From assembly GCA_002422725.1 (NCBI GenBank), contig DITE01000064.1, forward strand, positions 1 through 64,000: a stretch of 64,000 bases of DNA, written 5' to 3'. This document shows positions 42,504 through 51,490 of this stretch, piece by piece (position 1 is the stretch's first letter; every line of letters begins with the position of its first letter). Under the pieces are notes generated by a model. It saw nothing but the letters and a program-made list of their open reading frames with translations. It searched no databases and had not been told where the DNA came from. Source of the stretch: Bacteroidales bacterium UBA6192. Lineage in GTDB: Bacteria; Bacteroidota; Bacteroidia; Bacteroidales; F082. Made by a program: the position numbers and the translations under genes.

Positions 42504-42529
42504 AAAAAACACAAAGGTCTATCTTTGTG
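42504..42529 (-). terminator. First terminator after rimO
   Basis: CACAAAG-ATAGAC-CTTTGTG hairpin on the minus strand (42510-42529) followed by TTTTTT, about 155 bases after the rimO stop. Confidence 0.7.
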
Positions 42530-42682
42530 CCTTTTAGGTGTGAGCTAGATGATAATTGTAAATGTTGTGGCGCCGGAATCGGTTATCGGCATGAGTTCTT
42601 AAGTTCATAAATCATTTAAAACCTTACTATTATATCTAAAATAGATGATTCTCCGGATTCGGATACTTTTGAAAACGGAAGG

Positions 42683-44026
42683 TTAAGCTGGTATGCCAGT
42701 CAGGTCAAAGTCACCTGCCTGGGTGATGAGAATATTATAAAATTCTCCAATTTGTAAAGATTGATGTGTGTCTGGTATAAGCACCTCATTATCAACCTCA
42801 GGTGAATCGAACTCTGTTCGTCCAATATAAAAACCATTCTCAATCCGGTCGATCAATACCTTCATGGTCAGACCGATTTTCTCCTGATTCAGACTCAGCG
42901 AAATACCTTGCTGAATCTCCATGATCTGTTCCATTCTTTCGATCTTTACTTCTTCAGGGACACTATCCTGCAACTTAAACGCTGATGTTCCCTCCTCAGG
43001 AGAATACGTAAAAACTCCGAGTCGTTCGAACCTTTGGCTTTCGACAAAATCAATCAATTCAGCAAAATCAGCTTCGGACTCGCCCGGATACCCAGTGATC
43101 AAAGTTGTCCGGAAAGCAAGGCCAGGTATTCTTTCCCTTGCTATTCGTATCAGATCGAGGGTTTGAGACTTATTCAGTCCCCTTTTCATCGACTTGAGGA
43201 TGTGGCTGCTGATGTGTTGCAGTGGCAGGTCGAGATAACGGCATACCTTTGGATTCTGAGCAATAATATCAAGCAACTCTGTTGGGAATCCGGTTGGATA
43301 GGCATATTGAAGTCTGATCCATTCGATGCCTTCTATGGTTGAAAGTTTCTGCACCAATTGCGCAATCCTTTTTTCGCCATACAGATCAATTCCATAATAG
43401 GTAAGATCCTGGGCTATCAGAATGATTTCTTTAACACCTTGCCTGACAAGGTCCTCGGCTTCTTCCACCAGTTTTTCTTCCGGCACTGAGATATGTTTTC
43501 CCCTGATTATCGGAATTGCACAAAAGCTGCATTGTCGGTCACAGCCTTCAGAAACTTTCAGATAGGCATAATGCGAAGGCGTCGACAATATCCGCTTGTA
43601 GTGATATATGTTTTCACTTGCCGGTATACGATTTTTCGGTTGGAGGAACCCGGCGATTGCTTGAAGGTCGTTCACACCAAAAAATGCATCAACTTCATGT
43701 ATTTCTTCCGAGAGTTCTGATTTGTAACGTTGGCTGAGACAACCCATTACAACAAGTTTTTTAATTTTGCCTTCTTTGCGCGATTCAGCATAGGTAAGGA
43801 TGGTTTCAACTGACTCTTCCTTAGCATCTCCAATAAATCCACATGTATTGATAATGACAATATCCGTCTCTTCAGGTGAATCGTGCTGAATTGAAAAGTA
43901 GTTGAAAGGCAATAAGGCTGTAAGATGCTCCGAATCAACCTTGTTTTTTGAACAACCCAGCGTTACTATATTGATAGTTTGTGTTTTCAATGGTGCAAGC
44001 TGACTATTGAAAGAGGCTATCGACAA
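42683..44026 (-). CDS. rimO: Ribosomal protein S12 methylthiotransferase RimO
   Basis: A 447-residue radical SAM methylthiotransferase that modifies Asp of ribosomal protein S12. Three domains are visible: UPF0004 with TLGCSKNKVDSEHL, INTCGFIGDAKEES and VVMGCLSQRY (three cluster cysteines); radical SAM with SEGCDRQCSFCAIPIIRGKH; and a C-terminal TRAM domain. The SKNKVDSE and EEGTSAF-like sequences favour RimO over MiaB. The reading frame overlaps the end of ftsY by 23 bases; a TTG at 43991 just after the ftsY stop (giving KTQTINIVTLGC) is an alternative start that resembles the usual N terminus of the family. Confidence 0.93.
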   Translation of the reverse strand: MSIASFNSQLAPLKTQTINIVTLGCSKNKVDSEHLTALLPFNYFSIQHDSPEETDIVIINTCGFIGDAKEESVETILTYAESRKEGKIKKLVVMGCLSQRYKSELSEEIHEVDAFFGVNDLQAIAGFLQPKNRIPASENIYHYKRILSTPSHYAYLKVSEGCDRQCSFCAIPIIRGKHISVPEEKLVEEAEDLVRQGVKEIILIAQDLTYYGIDLYGEKRIAQLVQKLSTIEGIEWIRLQYAYPTGFPTELLDIIAQNPKVCRYLDLPLQHISSHILKSMKRGLNKSQTLDLIRIARERIPGLAFRTTLITGYPGESEADFAELIDFVESQRFERLGVFTYSPEEGTSAFKLQDSVPEEVKIERMEQIMEIQQGISLSLNQEKIGLTMKVLIDRIENGFYIGRTEFDSPEVDNEVLIPDTHQSLQIGEFYNILITQAGDFDLTGIPA

Positions 44027-44954
44027 ATCGCTTGCGGTTAAAAACCTGCAAATCGGTCATTTTTTCACCTACGCCAATGTATTTCACTGGTATTTTAAAT
44101 TGATCAGAGATACCGATTACTACCCCTCCTTTTGCTGTGCCATCAAGTTTGGTAAGTGCAATTGCATTTACTTCGGTTGCGGCAATAAACTGCTTTGCCT
44201 GTTCAATGGCATTCTGTCCGGTGGACGCATCAAGCACCAATAATATTTCATGAGGTGCGCCCGGAATAAGTTTGTGCATCACCATTTTAACCTTGGTCAG
44301 CTCATTCATCAGGTTCACCTTGTTATGCAGTCTACCGGCAGTGTCGATGATCACCACATCTGCTTTCTGGCTCAAGGCAGATTTTATTGTATCGAAAGCC
44401 ACTGAAGCCGGATCGGAACCCATTCCCTGAGAAACAAGGGGGACATCAACCCTTTCGGCCCAGATTCTGATCTGGTCAACAGCTGCTGCTCTGAAAGTGT
44501 CGCCGGCTCCCAGGATTACTCTTTTACCTGCCAGTTTGAAATTATAGGCCAGTTTTCCAATTGTAGTTGTCTTGCCAACACCATTCACTCCAACCACCAT
44601 GATAACATAAGGAGTATCCAATGCTGGCAGGTCAAAATCATCACCATCGCCCGAATTGTTCTCATGAAGCAGGGCAATCACTTCTTCGCGCAAAATCTGG
44701 TTCAATTCCGAAGTGCCCAGAAACTTGTCTCTGGCAACCCGCTGTTCAATTCGCTCGATGATTCGCAAGGTTGTGCTTACGCCTACATCGGAGGTTACAA
44801 GGATTTCTTCGAGCTGGTCGAGTACCTCTTCATCTACCTTCGATTTTCCTATAATAACTTTCGACAGTTTACTGAAGACACTTTCGCGCGTTTTTTCAAG
44901 GCCTTTATCAAGCTCTGTCTTTTTTTCTTTCGAAAAGAATGAAAACAATCCCAT
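44004..44954 (-). CDS. ftsY: Signal recognition particle receptor FtsY
   Basis: A 316-residue SRP GTPase that docks ribosome-SRP complexes at the membrane. The A domain is reduced to about 25 residues beginning MGLFSFFSKEKK, which is enough for membrane contact. The NG domain has GVNGVGKTTTIGKLA (G1), DTFRAAAVDQ, DTAGRLHNK (G3), TKLDGTAKGG (G4) and the C-terminal GVGEKMTDLQVFN. Length is normal for short FtsY. A T-tailed hairpin lies just upstream of its ATG, so its expression may depend on read-through from rpmG or on a separate promoter. Confidence 0.96.
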   Translation of the reverse strand: MGLFSFFSKEKKTELDKGLEKTRESVFSKLSKVIIGKSKVDEEVLDQLEEILVTSDVGVSTTLRIIERIEQRVARDKFLGTSELNQILREEVIALLHENNSGDGDDFDLPALDTPYVIMVVGVNGVGKTTTIGKLAYNFKLAGKRVILGAGDTFRAAAVDQIRIWAERVDVPLVSQGMGSDPASVAFDTIKSALSQKADVVIIDTAGRLHNKVNLMNELTKVKMVMHKLIPGAPHEILLVLDASTGQNAIEQAKQFIAATEVNAIALTKLDGTAKGGVVIGISDQFKIPVKYIGVGEKMTDLQVFNRKRFVDSLFQ

Positions 44955-44972
44955 AATTGCTGGTATTAAAAT

Positions 44973-45001
44973 AAAAAAGCTCTTCCGGCGAAGGAAAAGC
45001 T
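44973..45001 (-). terminator. Hairpin with T tail between DUF4295 and ftsY
   Basis: Minus strand: AGCTTTTCC-TTCGCC-GGAAGAGCT with one G-U pair, followed by TTTTTT. It starts 25 bases after the DUF4295 stop and ends 18 bases before the ftsY ATG. Confidence 0.75.
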
Positions 45002-45026
45002 CTGATCAATATTTTCAAAAGCAGAA

Positions 45027-45179
45027 TTACCTTTTGCTGATAAATTCCTGAATACGATCGGTCGGAACGATATCTTCCTTAAAAGTATATGCTCCGGTCT
45101 TTTCGGAACGCACAACACGGATGACCTTCGCAAAATCCTTGCCTGCAGCCTGCAGGGTAGCTACTACTTTCTTTGCCAT
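45027..45179 (-). CDS. DUF4295 family small basic protein
   Basis: A 50-residue protein, translated by hand: it begins MAKKVVATLQAAGKDFAKVI and continues RVVRSEKTGAYTFKEDIVP to a short basic end. This matches DUF4295, a small Bacteroidota-specific protein encoded between rpmG and ftsY. Its basic composition and position beside a ribosomal protein gene suggest that it binds the ribosome, but this is inferred. The ATG lies eight bases after the rpmG stop. Confidence 0.88.
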   Translation of the reverse strand: MAKKVVATLQAAGKDFAKVIRVVRSEKTGAYTFKEDIVPTDRIQEFISKR

Positions 45180-45187
45180 AGTTTTAC

Positions 45188-45376
45188 TTATTTAATCTCT
45201 TTATGAACTGTCATTTTCTTTAAAATCGGGTTATACTTTTTCAACTCAAGTCTTTCGGGAGTATTCTTCTTGTTCTTGGTTGAAATATAACGTGAGGTGC
45301 CCGGCATACCACTGGTTTTGTGCTCAGTACACTCAAGTATTACTTGTCCTCGTGCTTCTTTTGTTTTCTTAGCCAT
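45188..45376 (-). CDS. rpmG: 50S ribosomal protein L33
   Basis: A 62-residue L33: MAKKTKEARGQVILECTEHK, then SRYISTKNKKNTPERLELKKYNP and the basic end KKMTVHKEIK. The single Cys (no CxxC pairs) shows the zinc-free form. In many relatives rpmB (L28) lies just upstream; here the 119 bases before it contain no L28 gene, only a -7 box. Confidence 0.95.
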   Translation of the reverse strand: MAKKTKEARGQVILECTEHKTSGMPGTSRYISTKNKKNTPERLELKKYNPILKKMTVHKEIK

Positions 45377-45404
45377 GCTTTTTAACTTTCAAAATTTCGG
45401 ACGG

Positions 45405-45412
45405 CAAAATTA
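45405..45412 (-). promoter_or_regulatory. -7 box of the rpmG operon
   Basis: TAATTTTG on the minus strand, 28 bases before the rpmG ATG. No -33 element is clear. Confidence 0.45.
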
Positions 45413-45495
45413 CTATTAATTGACTAATTATCCTAATTATTCCTATTTTTTTTCATTTCTTTTCTGAGTTTCTCCTGACCATTTCAATTGAGAGG

Positions 45496-46134
45496 TTACA
45501 CAATCTTTAAAATTTCTCTCACATAATGCTGAATACCAGTAAAAAAGAATTCAACAGCAATAACCATGACCACTAATCCCATAAGTTTCATCATCACCTT
45601 ATTTCCAGTGTCGCCCAGAACCCTGATTATTTTGGAACCGCTTATCAGGATGATCATGGTAGTGAGACAGACAATAAGGATAGCAGAGATCAAAATCATT
45701 CTCGAAGCAGCATTCTGGCTTTGATCCATCAGGATGATGGCATTGGTAATCGAACCGGGACCGGCTATCATGGGAATGCCGAGCGGTGTAATAGAAATAT
45801 CGTTCACATAGGCATTAACATCTTCGGGATTTATCTTTGTACGGCTAAGGCGTGCATTCAACATATCATAACCCATGATAAAGAATAAAACGCCACCAAC
45901 CACTTTAAGGCCTGCTACGGAAATACCAAAAAATGTAAAGAGCATTTCACCGCCAAAAGCAAACAGGATCAAAGTGAAAAAAGCGGTAATGCTTGCTTTT
46001 ACCGCTGTTTTCCGTCTTTGTTTTGAATCGATCCCATTTGTCATGGTCAAAAAAACCGGCATAACCCCGAGTGGATTCATCAGGGTGATAAATGAAGTGA
46101 AATAGAGTAGCCAAAGCGTCAGGTATTCATTCAT
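45496..46134 (-). CDS. MarC/NAAT family membrane protein
   Basis: A 212-residue membrane protein with six predicted helices. Family motifs are FITLMNPLGVMPVFLTMT near the start and ISITPLGIPMIAGPGSITNAI in the middle, the two half-repeats with conserved NP and GPG. Despite the name MarC it is not linked to multiple antibiotic resistance; transport function is unproven. It starts six bases after the ftcD stop, so it is the third gene of a histidine-degradation transcript. Confidence 0.9.
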   Translation of the reverse strand: MNEYLTLWLLYFTSFITLMNPLGVMPVFLTMTNGIDSKQRRKTAVKASITAFFTLILFAFGGEMLFTFFGISVAGLKVVGGVLFFIMGYDMLNARLSRTKINPEDVNAYVNDISITPLGIPMIAGPGSITNAIILMDQSQNAASRMILISAILIVCLTTMIILISGSKIIRVLGDTGNKVMMKLMGLVVMVIAVEFFFTGIQHYVREILKIV

Positions 46135-46140
46135 TGATTC

Positions 46141-47838
46141 TTACGAAAGTGTTTGAATAATTTTGTTGACAACAGCCAATATCTCGGTTTCCTTTTCAAT
46201 AGCTTTTTTCTCTATGTCAGCAGCTATTTCAATAGTTCCTGAAACTTTTGACCGATCAGCCAAACCGGCTGCATTGATCTTTACGTTGAGGTGGGCACCC
46301 ATTATGGCTGATCTGGCGCACAGTGCACCCACTCCGGCATCGGAAACCGAATTAGGGTTACCTGAACGTGCCATTGCTTCGATCACCTCCAGGGATTCAT
46401 AGGCAACCTGCATTACCCTGAAAGGTATCGCAATGGCATACAATGAAGCATCCTCAATGGCTTTACGGCGCGTTTCTTTTTCTTCCTCTGTCTTTTTTGG
46501 TAAGGCAAGTGCATCCATAATCATATTAAAAGCATGGGTATCCTCATCTACCAGATAAAGAAGTTCGTCCTTCAGTTTTTGACCTTTTTCGGCCCAGTCA
46601 GAAAACTCTTTCCACCGGTCATCCCAGCCCCTTTTGTGAGATGACAAATTGGCTACCATAGTTGCCAGCGAAGCACCTAAAGCGCCCAAATAAGCCGCGA
46701 TTGAGCCCCCGCCCGGCGCTGGCGACTCACTTGCTGTTTCGTTGGCAAATCCTTTGACTGAAAGATGAATCAGTTTTTTCTTTTGCTCCGCTTCTTCCAG
46801 CACATATTCAATTATCTTCTCTTTCGGATTGAAGGGTTTTAACTCGTCAAGACCCAGCGACTTAATGGCAATTTTAATCAGCTCATCCTGATCTACTCCC
46901 AGGGAGCGTTCCTGCTTTGCCAGATAAAATTTTCCGGCATCAAGCATTGACTTTAAAGGAATTAACCCCACCAATTCAGAACCTGTAACTCTTACTCCCC
47001 TATCGGCAGCTTTTCGACAAACTTCATCGAAGGCAGCATGAACTGAAGTAATGCCAATATTGGTCAGATTCATAGAAATTTGAGCAATTCCATATTCTTC
47101 GATGAACCACCCAATAGCTTTAACCGATTTCAATGTTCCGGGAACAAACACCTGATTTCCTTTTTCATCTTTCACAATTTTACCGGTAACCGGATCACCT
47201 TCCCGCTTTACCCGGCCTTTTTCTCTTACATCGAACGCAATAGAATTTGCTCTGCGAGTGGAAGTGGTATTCAGGTTAATGTTGAATGCAACCAAAAAGT
47301 CACGGGCACCAACTGCAGTAGCTCCGGAACGTGCGTTGAACTCTGCCGGCCCAAAATCAGGCTTCCAGGCAGGATTCTGAAGTTTCTCAGACAATCCTTC
47401 ATATTCACCTGAACGACAATTAGCAAGATTCTTTCTATCAGGAATATAGGCTGCATTTTCGTAGCAGTATACAGGTATACTCAACTCTTCACCAATACGC
47501 TTTGCTAACTTGCGTGCGTAGTCGACGGTTTCTTCCATACTGATATTAGAAACCGGGACCAGGGGACAAACATCTGTAGCCCCCATTCTTGGATGTTCTC
47601 CCTTATGTTTCCGCATATCAATAATTTCCGAGGCTTTTTTTACAGCCATAAATGCCGCCTCAACTACTTCATCAGGTGTTCCAACGAAGGTTACAACCGT
47701 TCGGTTGGTGGCAGCACCCGGATCCACATCCAGCAGTTTTACACCTGCAATCATTTCAATTTGATCAGTAATCTGCTTTATAACAGACATATCCTGACCT
47801 TCACTAAAATTCGGAACACACTCAATTAGTTTTTTCAT
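46141..47838 (-). CDS. ftcD: Bifunctional glutamate formimidoyltransferase / formimidoyltetrahydrofolate cyclodeaminase
   Basis: A 565-residue fusion of both activities. The transferase half (1 to about 330) starts KKLIECVPNFSEGQD and has GATNRTVVTFVG-like AATNRTVVTFVG, HKGEHPRMGATDVCPLVPV and GARDFLVAFNINL. The cyclodeaminase half (about 350-565) has ASESPAPGGGSIAAYLGALGASLA and the SNPNSVSDAGVGAL-like GNPNSVSDAGVGAL segment. Together they move the formimino group from histidine-derived formiminoglutamate to tetrahydrofolate and release ammonia. It lies 12 bases after hutI. Hut genes for the first two steps are not in the window. Confidence 0.95.
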   Translation of the reverse strand: MKKLIECVPNFSEGQDMSVIKQITDQIEMIAGVKLLDVDPGAATNRTVVTFVGTPDEVVEAAFMAVKKASEIIDMRKHKGEHPRMGATDVCPLVPVSNISMEETVDYARKLAKRIGEELSIPVYCYENAAYIPDRKNLANCRSGEYEGLSEKLQNPAWKPDFGPAEFNARSGATAVGARDFLVAFNINLNTTSTRRANSIAFDVREKGRVKREGDPVTGKIVKDEKGNQVFVPGTLKSVKAIGWFIEEYGIAQISMNLTNIGITSVHAAFDEVCRKAADRGVRVTGSELVGLIPLKSMLDAGKFYLAKQERSLGVDQDELIKIAIKSLGLDELKPFNPKEKIIEYVLEEAEQKKKLIHLSVKGFANETASESPAPGGGSIAAYLGALGASLATMVANLSSHKRGWDDRWKEFSDWAEKGQKLKDELLYLVDEDTHAFNMIMDALALPKKTEEEKETRRKAIEDASLYAIAIPFRVMQVAYESLEVIEAMARSGNPNSVSDAGVGALCARSAIMGAHLNVKINAAGLADRSKVSGTIEIAADIEKKAIEKETEILAVVNKIIQTLS

Positions 47839-47850
47839 ATAAGGATATTG

Positions 47851-49116
47851 TTAATTTTCCACACACACTTTACCGTTTAAAATCACTGTTTCAACTTTAT
47901 TCGTACCATAATAATATGGCAGATAAGCAAGACCCGGCACCGGAATTGTAATACACAAATTGGCTTTTTTATTCACAGAAATACTACCTAAAACTTCATT
48001 CAGGCCCATAGCATAAGCGCCGTTCAGGGTAGTCGCATTCAATCCTTCTTCAGGAGTAAGTCTATAAAGAATATTTGACATGGATAGAATCAACTGCATA
48101 TTGCCTGATGGAGAGCTTCCCGGATTGAAATCACTGGCCATGGCAACCGGCAGGCCGGCATCGATCATTTCACGTGCAGGCGCATACGGCATTCCCAAAA
48201 AGAAAGCAGCACCTGGCAAAATAACCGGCATGGTTTCAGAATCTTTCAGCGCAATGATTTCATTTTTTCCGGTATACTCCAAGTGATCAACCGACAAGGC
48301 ATTATACTTCACTCCTACCTGAATCCCACCTGAATTTGCCAGCTCATTGGCATGAATCTTAGGTCTTAAGCCATATTTCATGCCAGCATTCAGAATCCTG
48401 TCAGTATCCATCACCGTGAAAAAACCAGTATCACAAAACACATCGATAAAATCTGCAAGATCTTCTGAAGCAATCACAGGTATCATTTCGTTAATCACAA
48501 GGTCAACGTATGCTTCCTGATTACTCTTATACTCCAGAGGCACAGCATGCGCTCCAAGAAAAGTTGATATGATGGTCAATGGAGATGCTGCTTTTAGCCT
48601 TCGAATTACCTTAAGCATTTTTATTTCAGATTCTAAAGTGAGACCATAGCCACTTTTTATCTCAACCGCCCCTGTCCCCATTTTCATAATCTCATCAAGC
48701 CTTTCCATGGCTGAGTTGAAAAGTTCATCTTCTGAAACATGCTGCATGCGTGCTGCTGAATTTAATATTCCGCCTCCTCTTCGGGCAATTTCTTCATAAC
48801 TAAGCCCTTTTATTTTATCCACATACTCAACCTCACGCGAGGCAGGATAGACCAGATGTGTATGCGAGTCACAAAATGACGGAAACACAAGCTTTCCGGA
48901 AGCATCTATAATTCTTGTATCAGGATTTGTTTGAATAACCCCTTTTACTTTTTGCTGATCCATTTTTCCAAAATCAGCTATCAAACCATTGTTGATAAAC
49001 AGATAGGCGTTGGTTATACTGCCTATCTCAGCCATGTCTTTCCCGGCAACCCACATACGCGGATTAGACTCTGTACCAAACAGTTCTTTAATATTTATAA
49101 TGAGAATATTAACCAT
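47851..49116 (-). CDS. hutI: Imidazolonepropionase
   Basis: A 421-residue amidohydrolase that converts imidazolone propionate to formiminoglutamate in histidine degradation. Metal and catalytic signatures are visible: FCDSHTHLVYPASREVE (HxH), GGGILNSA, VEIKSGYGL, FLGAHAVP, IHANELANSGG, SVDHLEY and SDFNPGSSPSGNMQL. Length is normal. It is the first gene of hutI-ftcD-marC on the minus strand. Confidence 0.95.
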   Translation of the reverse strand: MVNILIINIKELFGTESNPRMWVAGKDMAEIGSITNAYLFINNGLIADFGKMDQQKVKGVIQTNPDTRIIDASGKLVFPSFCDSHTHLVYPASREVEYVDKIKGLSYEEIARRGGGILNSAARMQHVSEDELFNSAMERLDEIMKMGTGAVEIKSGYGLTLESEIKMLKVIRRLKAASPLTIISTFLGAHAVPLEYKSNQEAYVDLVINEMIPVIASEDLADFIDVFCDTGFFTVMDTDRILNAGMKYGLRPKIHANELANSGGIQVGVKYNALSVDHLEYTGKNEIIALKDSETMPVILPGAAFFLGMPYAPAREMIDAGLPVAMASDFNPGSSPSGNMQLILSMSNILYRLTPEEGLNATTLNGAYAMGLNEVLGSISVNKKANLCITIPVPGLAYLPYYYGTNKVETVILNGKVCVEN

Positions 49117-49278
49117 TTTAGATAGGGTGTTTAGTGAATTTCCGGTGTGCGAAATTACTGATTTTAGCTGGTCTGAAAAGCAAAAAACTATCCAAATGCA
49201 CTAATAGTCCGACGCAGGGTAATTGTTTAAATTCATTCTAAATAACTGAAATCTACCACCCTACTCCAATCATTTGGT

Positions 49279-49286
49279 TACTTTTG
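49279..49286 (+). promoter_or_regulatory. -7 box of the C10 peptidase gene
   Basis: TACTTTTG at 49279-49286, expected start about 49292. It lies downstream of the TTG at 49274, which rules that codon out as the translation start. Confidence 0.45.
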
Positions 49287-49327
49287 TCGCAAAGTTTTCT
49301 TTTTGTCCATCAATTTTTAATGTAACA

Positions 49328-51421
49328 ATGAAACTCAGGCTATTACTAATTACAGTAATGATATTGCTGTTTGCAGGCTTCAATTCCTTTGCAAAGAAAG
49401 TATCAACAAACGACGCCCGTAAAGTTGCCAAAAACTTTATGTTTGAGCGCATCAATCAATTTGGAAACGGCATGTCATATTCCGGCATCCTTGTTCAGGA
49501 TATGTGGGAGGTTTCAGAATCCTATTATGTTCTCAACCTGAATCAGGGATGGGTAATTGTTGCCGCACGTGACGAAAGACATCCGGTTATAGGATATAAT
49601 CTTGAAGGAAGTTTTCCGCGACCACAAGAATTAAACTATAACACCAACAGTTGGTTAACGACATTCATTGACGAAAAGGATTACATTCTATCGCATGGAC
49701 TTGTGGCTGATGAAGAAGTACAATCAAACTGGAACAGGCTCCTGACTGACGATATCAGCATGCTGAACACAGAGGTTCTGAGAGATGTTGAAACACCCTT
49801 ACTCACCGCTATGTGGAATCAGGATAGTCCATATAATCTGATGTGTCCTGAAGACGAAGCTGGTCCCGGAGGCCGCGTTTATGTGGGTTGCGTGGCAACG
49901 GCCATGTCGATGATCATGCACTACTGGCGTTATCCCCTTCAGGGAATGGGTTCATATTCATACTATCAGAATCCTTATGGAATTATTACTGCTGATTTTG
50001 GCAACACCTATTACAATTGGGATGGTATGCAGGATCAGATAGAAACCGAATATCCCTGGGACATAGCCGAAATTGGTTTCCATGCAGCAGTTTCTGTTAG
50101 CATGAATTTTGGTCCGGATGGCTCAGGATCGTATAGCCATCTTGTTCCAAATGCTTTAAAGAACAGGTTCAGATATGGTAATAATACCCAATATCTTGAG
50201 AAAAGCAGTTACAACACCACTCAATGGGAAAACATGCTTCAGGAACAAATTAATAACAAATACCCTATTTATTACAGTGGTCAGGGAAGTGGTGGCGGCC
50301 ATGCATTTGTATGCGATGGCTATCAGGGCATGAATTATTATCATTTTAATTTTGGATGGAGCGGCTCCGGAAATGGTTTTTACAGCCTGCAAAATGTAGG
50401 TGGTTTCAGTGGCAGTCAGGCTATTGTACGAAACATCCTTCCTGGTGAAGCTGGTTACCCATATATTGCTGATGGTCAGAAAACCCTCACAACACCATCT
50501 GGATCATTCACCGATGGAAGCGGGCCTGTTCAGGATTATCCTTCCGGGATGGATGCCAGCTGGCTCATTTCTCCTCAAAATGAAACAGACTCCATAAAAA
50601 GCATTACCCTGTCATTTGTTGAATTCAATACGGCTTCGGGCGACTTCCTCAGGGTATATAATGGTTCTTCGACCAGCGATCCACTTGTTGGCGAATTCTC
50701 GGGCGAAAATATTCCACAAAGTATTACAGTACAGAATAACCAAATGTTGATCACCTTCACCAGTTCATCAACTTCACCGGGATTTAAAGCTGAGTACAAG
50801 ACTTCTTCTCCTTTGTGGTGTGGCAGTTCCAATGTTATCACCGAACCTTTTGGTACAATAGACGACGGAAGTGGCGATTTCCATTACAATAATTTATCAA
50901 CCTGTGTATTTATCCTTCAGGTTCCCGAAGCTGTAAACTACCGCTTATCGTTTAACCATTTCTCAACCGAGCCCGGCAAGGACATACTGAAAATATACAA
51001 TGGAAGTAACCAGTTACTTGCAACACTTTCGGGCAGTGAAATTCCTGAAGCAATGAGCATTGCCGGAAGTATGGTATTCATGACCTGGACAACTAACAAT
51101 ACGATAAAAGACGAAGGATGGGAAATCTATTACGAAGTTGATGGCGTTGGTTTATCTGAAAACAAAGCTGTTGATCAGTTCAGTGCTTTCCCAAACCCTG
51201 CCTCTACTGAACTAACCATCATATTTTCTGTTCAGAAGCAACAGAATATAGACCTGGAAATAGTCAGTCTGTCAGGGACTAAAGTAGCTTCGCAATCTAT
51301 GAACAATTTCAAAGGCGATTACAAAGATGTAATCGATCTAAACGGTTTTACAAAAGGAGTTTATCTGCTGAAAATTCAATCAGAGGTTGGATTAACAACG
51401 AAAAAAATTGTGATCAAGTAA
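49328..51421 (+). CDS. Secreted C10 (streptopain-like) cysteine peptidase with CUB-like domains and T9SS sorting domain
   Basis: A 697-residue secreted protease. Signal peptide to about residue 25 (FNSFAKK), then a propeptide (Spi-type, about 30-150) and the C10 catalytic domain: WNQDSPYNLMCPEDEAGPGG, catalytic Cys in YVGCVATAMSMIMHYW, catalytic His in GGGHAFVCDGYQG, then FNFGWSGSGNGFYSL. Two CUB-like domains follow (about 410-520 and 520-620; ASGDFLRVYNGSS and PGKDILKIYNGSN). The end is a T9SS type A domain (FPNPASTELTIIFS and GFTKGVYLLKIQ). Related enzymes include SpeB and prevotellain. It probably acts outside the cell on proteins. ATG 49328 is chosen because of the -7 box at 49279 and the signal peptide. 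Confidence 0.92.
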   Translation: MKLRLLLITVMILLFAGFNSFAKKVSTNDARKVAKNFMFERINQFGNGMSYSGILVQDMWEVSESYYVLNLNQGWVIVAARDERHPVIGYNLEGSFPRPQELNYNTNSWLTTFIDEKDYILSHGLVADEEVQSNWNRLLTDDISMLNTEVLRDVETPLLTAMWNQDSPYNLMCPEDEAGPGGRVYVGCVATAMSMIMHYWRYPLQGMGSYSYYQNPYGIITADFGNTYYNWDGMQDQIETEYPWDIAEIGFHAAVSVSMNFGPDGSGSYSHLVPNALKNRFRYGNNTQYLEKSSYNTTQWENMLQEQINNKYPIYYSGQGSGGGHAFVCDGYQGMNYYHFNFGWSGSGNGFYSLQNVGGFSGSQAIVRNILPGEAGYPYIADGQKTLTTPSGSFTDGSGPVQDYPSGMDASWLISPQNETDSIKSITLSFVEFNTASGDFLRVYNGSSTSDPLVGEFSGENIPQSITVQNNQMLITFTSSSTSPGFKAEYKTSSPLWCGSSNVITEPFGTIDDGSGDFHYNNLSTCVFILQVPEAVNYRLSFNHFSTEPGKDILKIYNGSNQLLATLSGSEIPEAMSIAGSMVFMTWTTNNTIKDEGWEIYYEVDGVGLSENKAVDQFSAFPNPASTELTIIFSVQKQQNIDLEIVSLSGTKVASQSMNNFKGDYKDVIDLNGFTKGVYLLKIQSEVGLTTKKIVIK

Positions 51422-51449
51422 TTAGCTTCAGGCACTGTCAAGGTTTTAA

Positions 51450-51481
51450 CTGCCACTTCAGAATGATGTGGCAGTTTTTTT
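51450..51481 (+). terminator. Terminator of the C10 peptidase gene
   Basis: CTGCCAC/GTGGCAG hairpin (51450-51474) with a seven-T tail, 28 bases after the stop. Confidence 0.88.
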
Positions 51482-51490
51482 GTCAACTTG

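Larger units (their letters stand above)
42341..42682. other. 342-base region downstream of rimO with two terminator-like hairpins
   Basis: No ORF with coding character is seen. Read on the minus strand, it lies after rimO and contains two hairpins with T tails, at 42504-42529 and 42371-42410, listed separately. The 120 bases between rimO and the first hairpin show no recognisable structure. Confidence 0.5.

Noticed and set aside
49274..49327. TTG start at 49274 for the C10 peptidase
   Set aside because: It precedes the -7 box at 49279; ATG 49328 opens a normal signal peptide.
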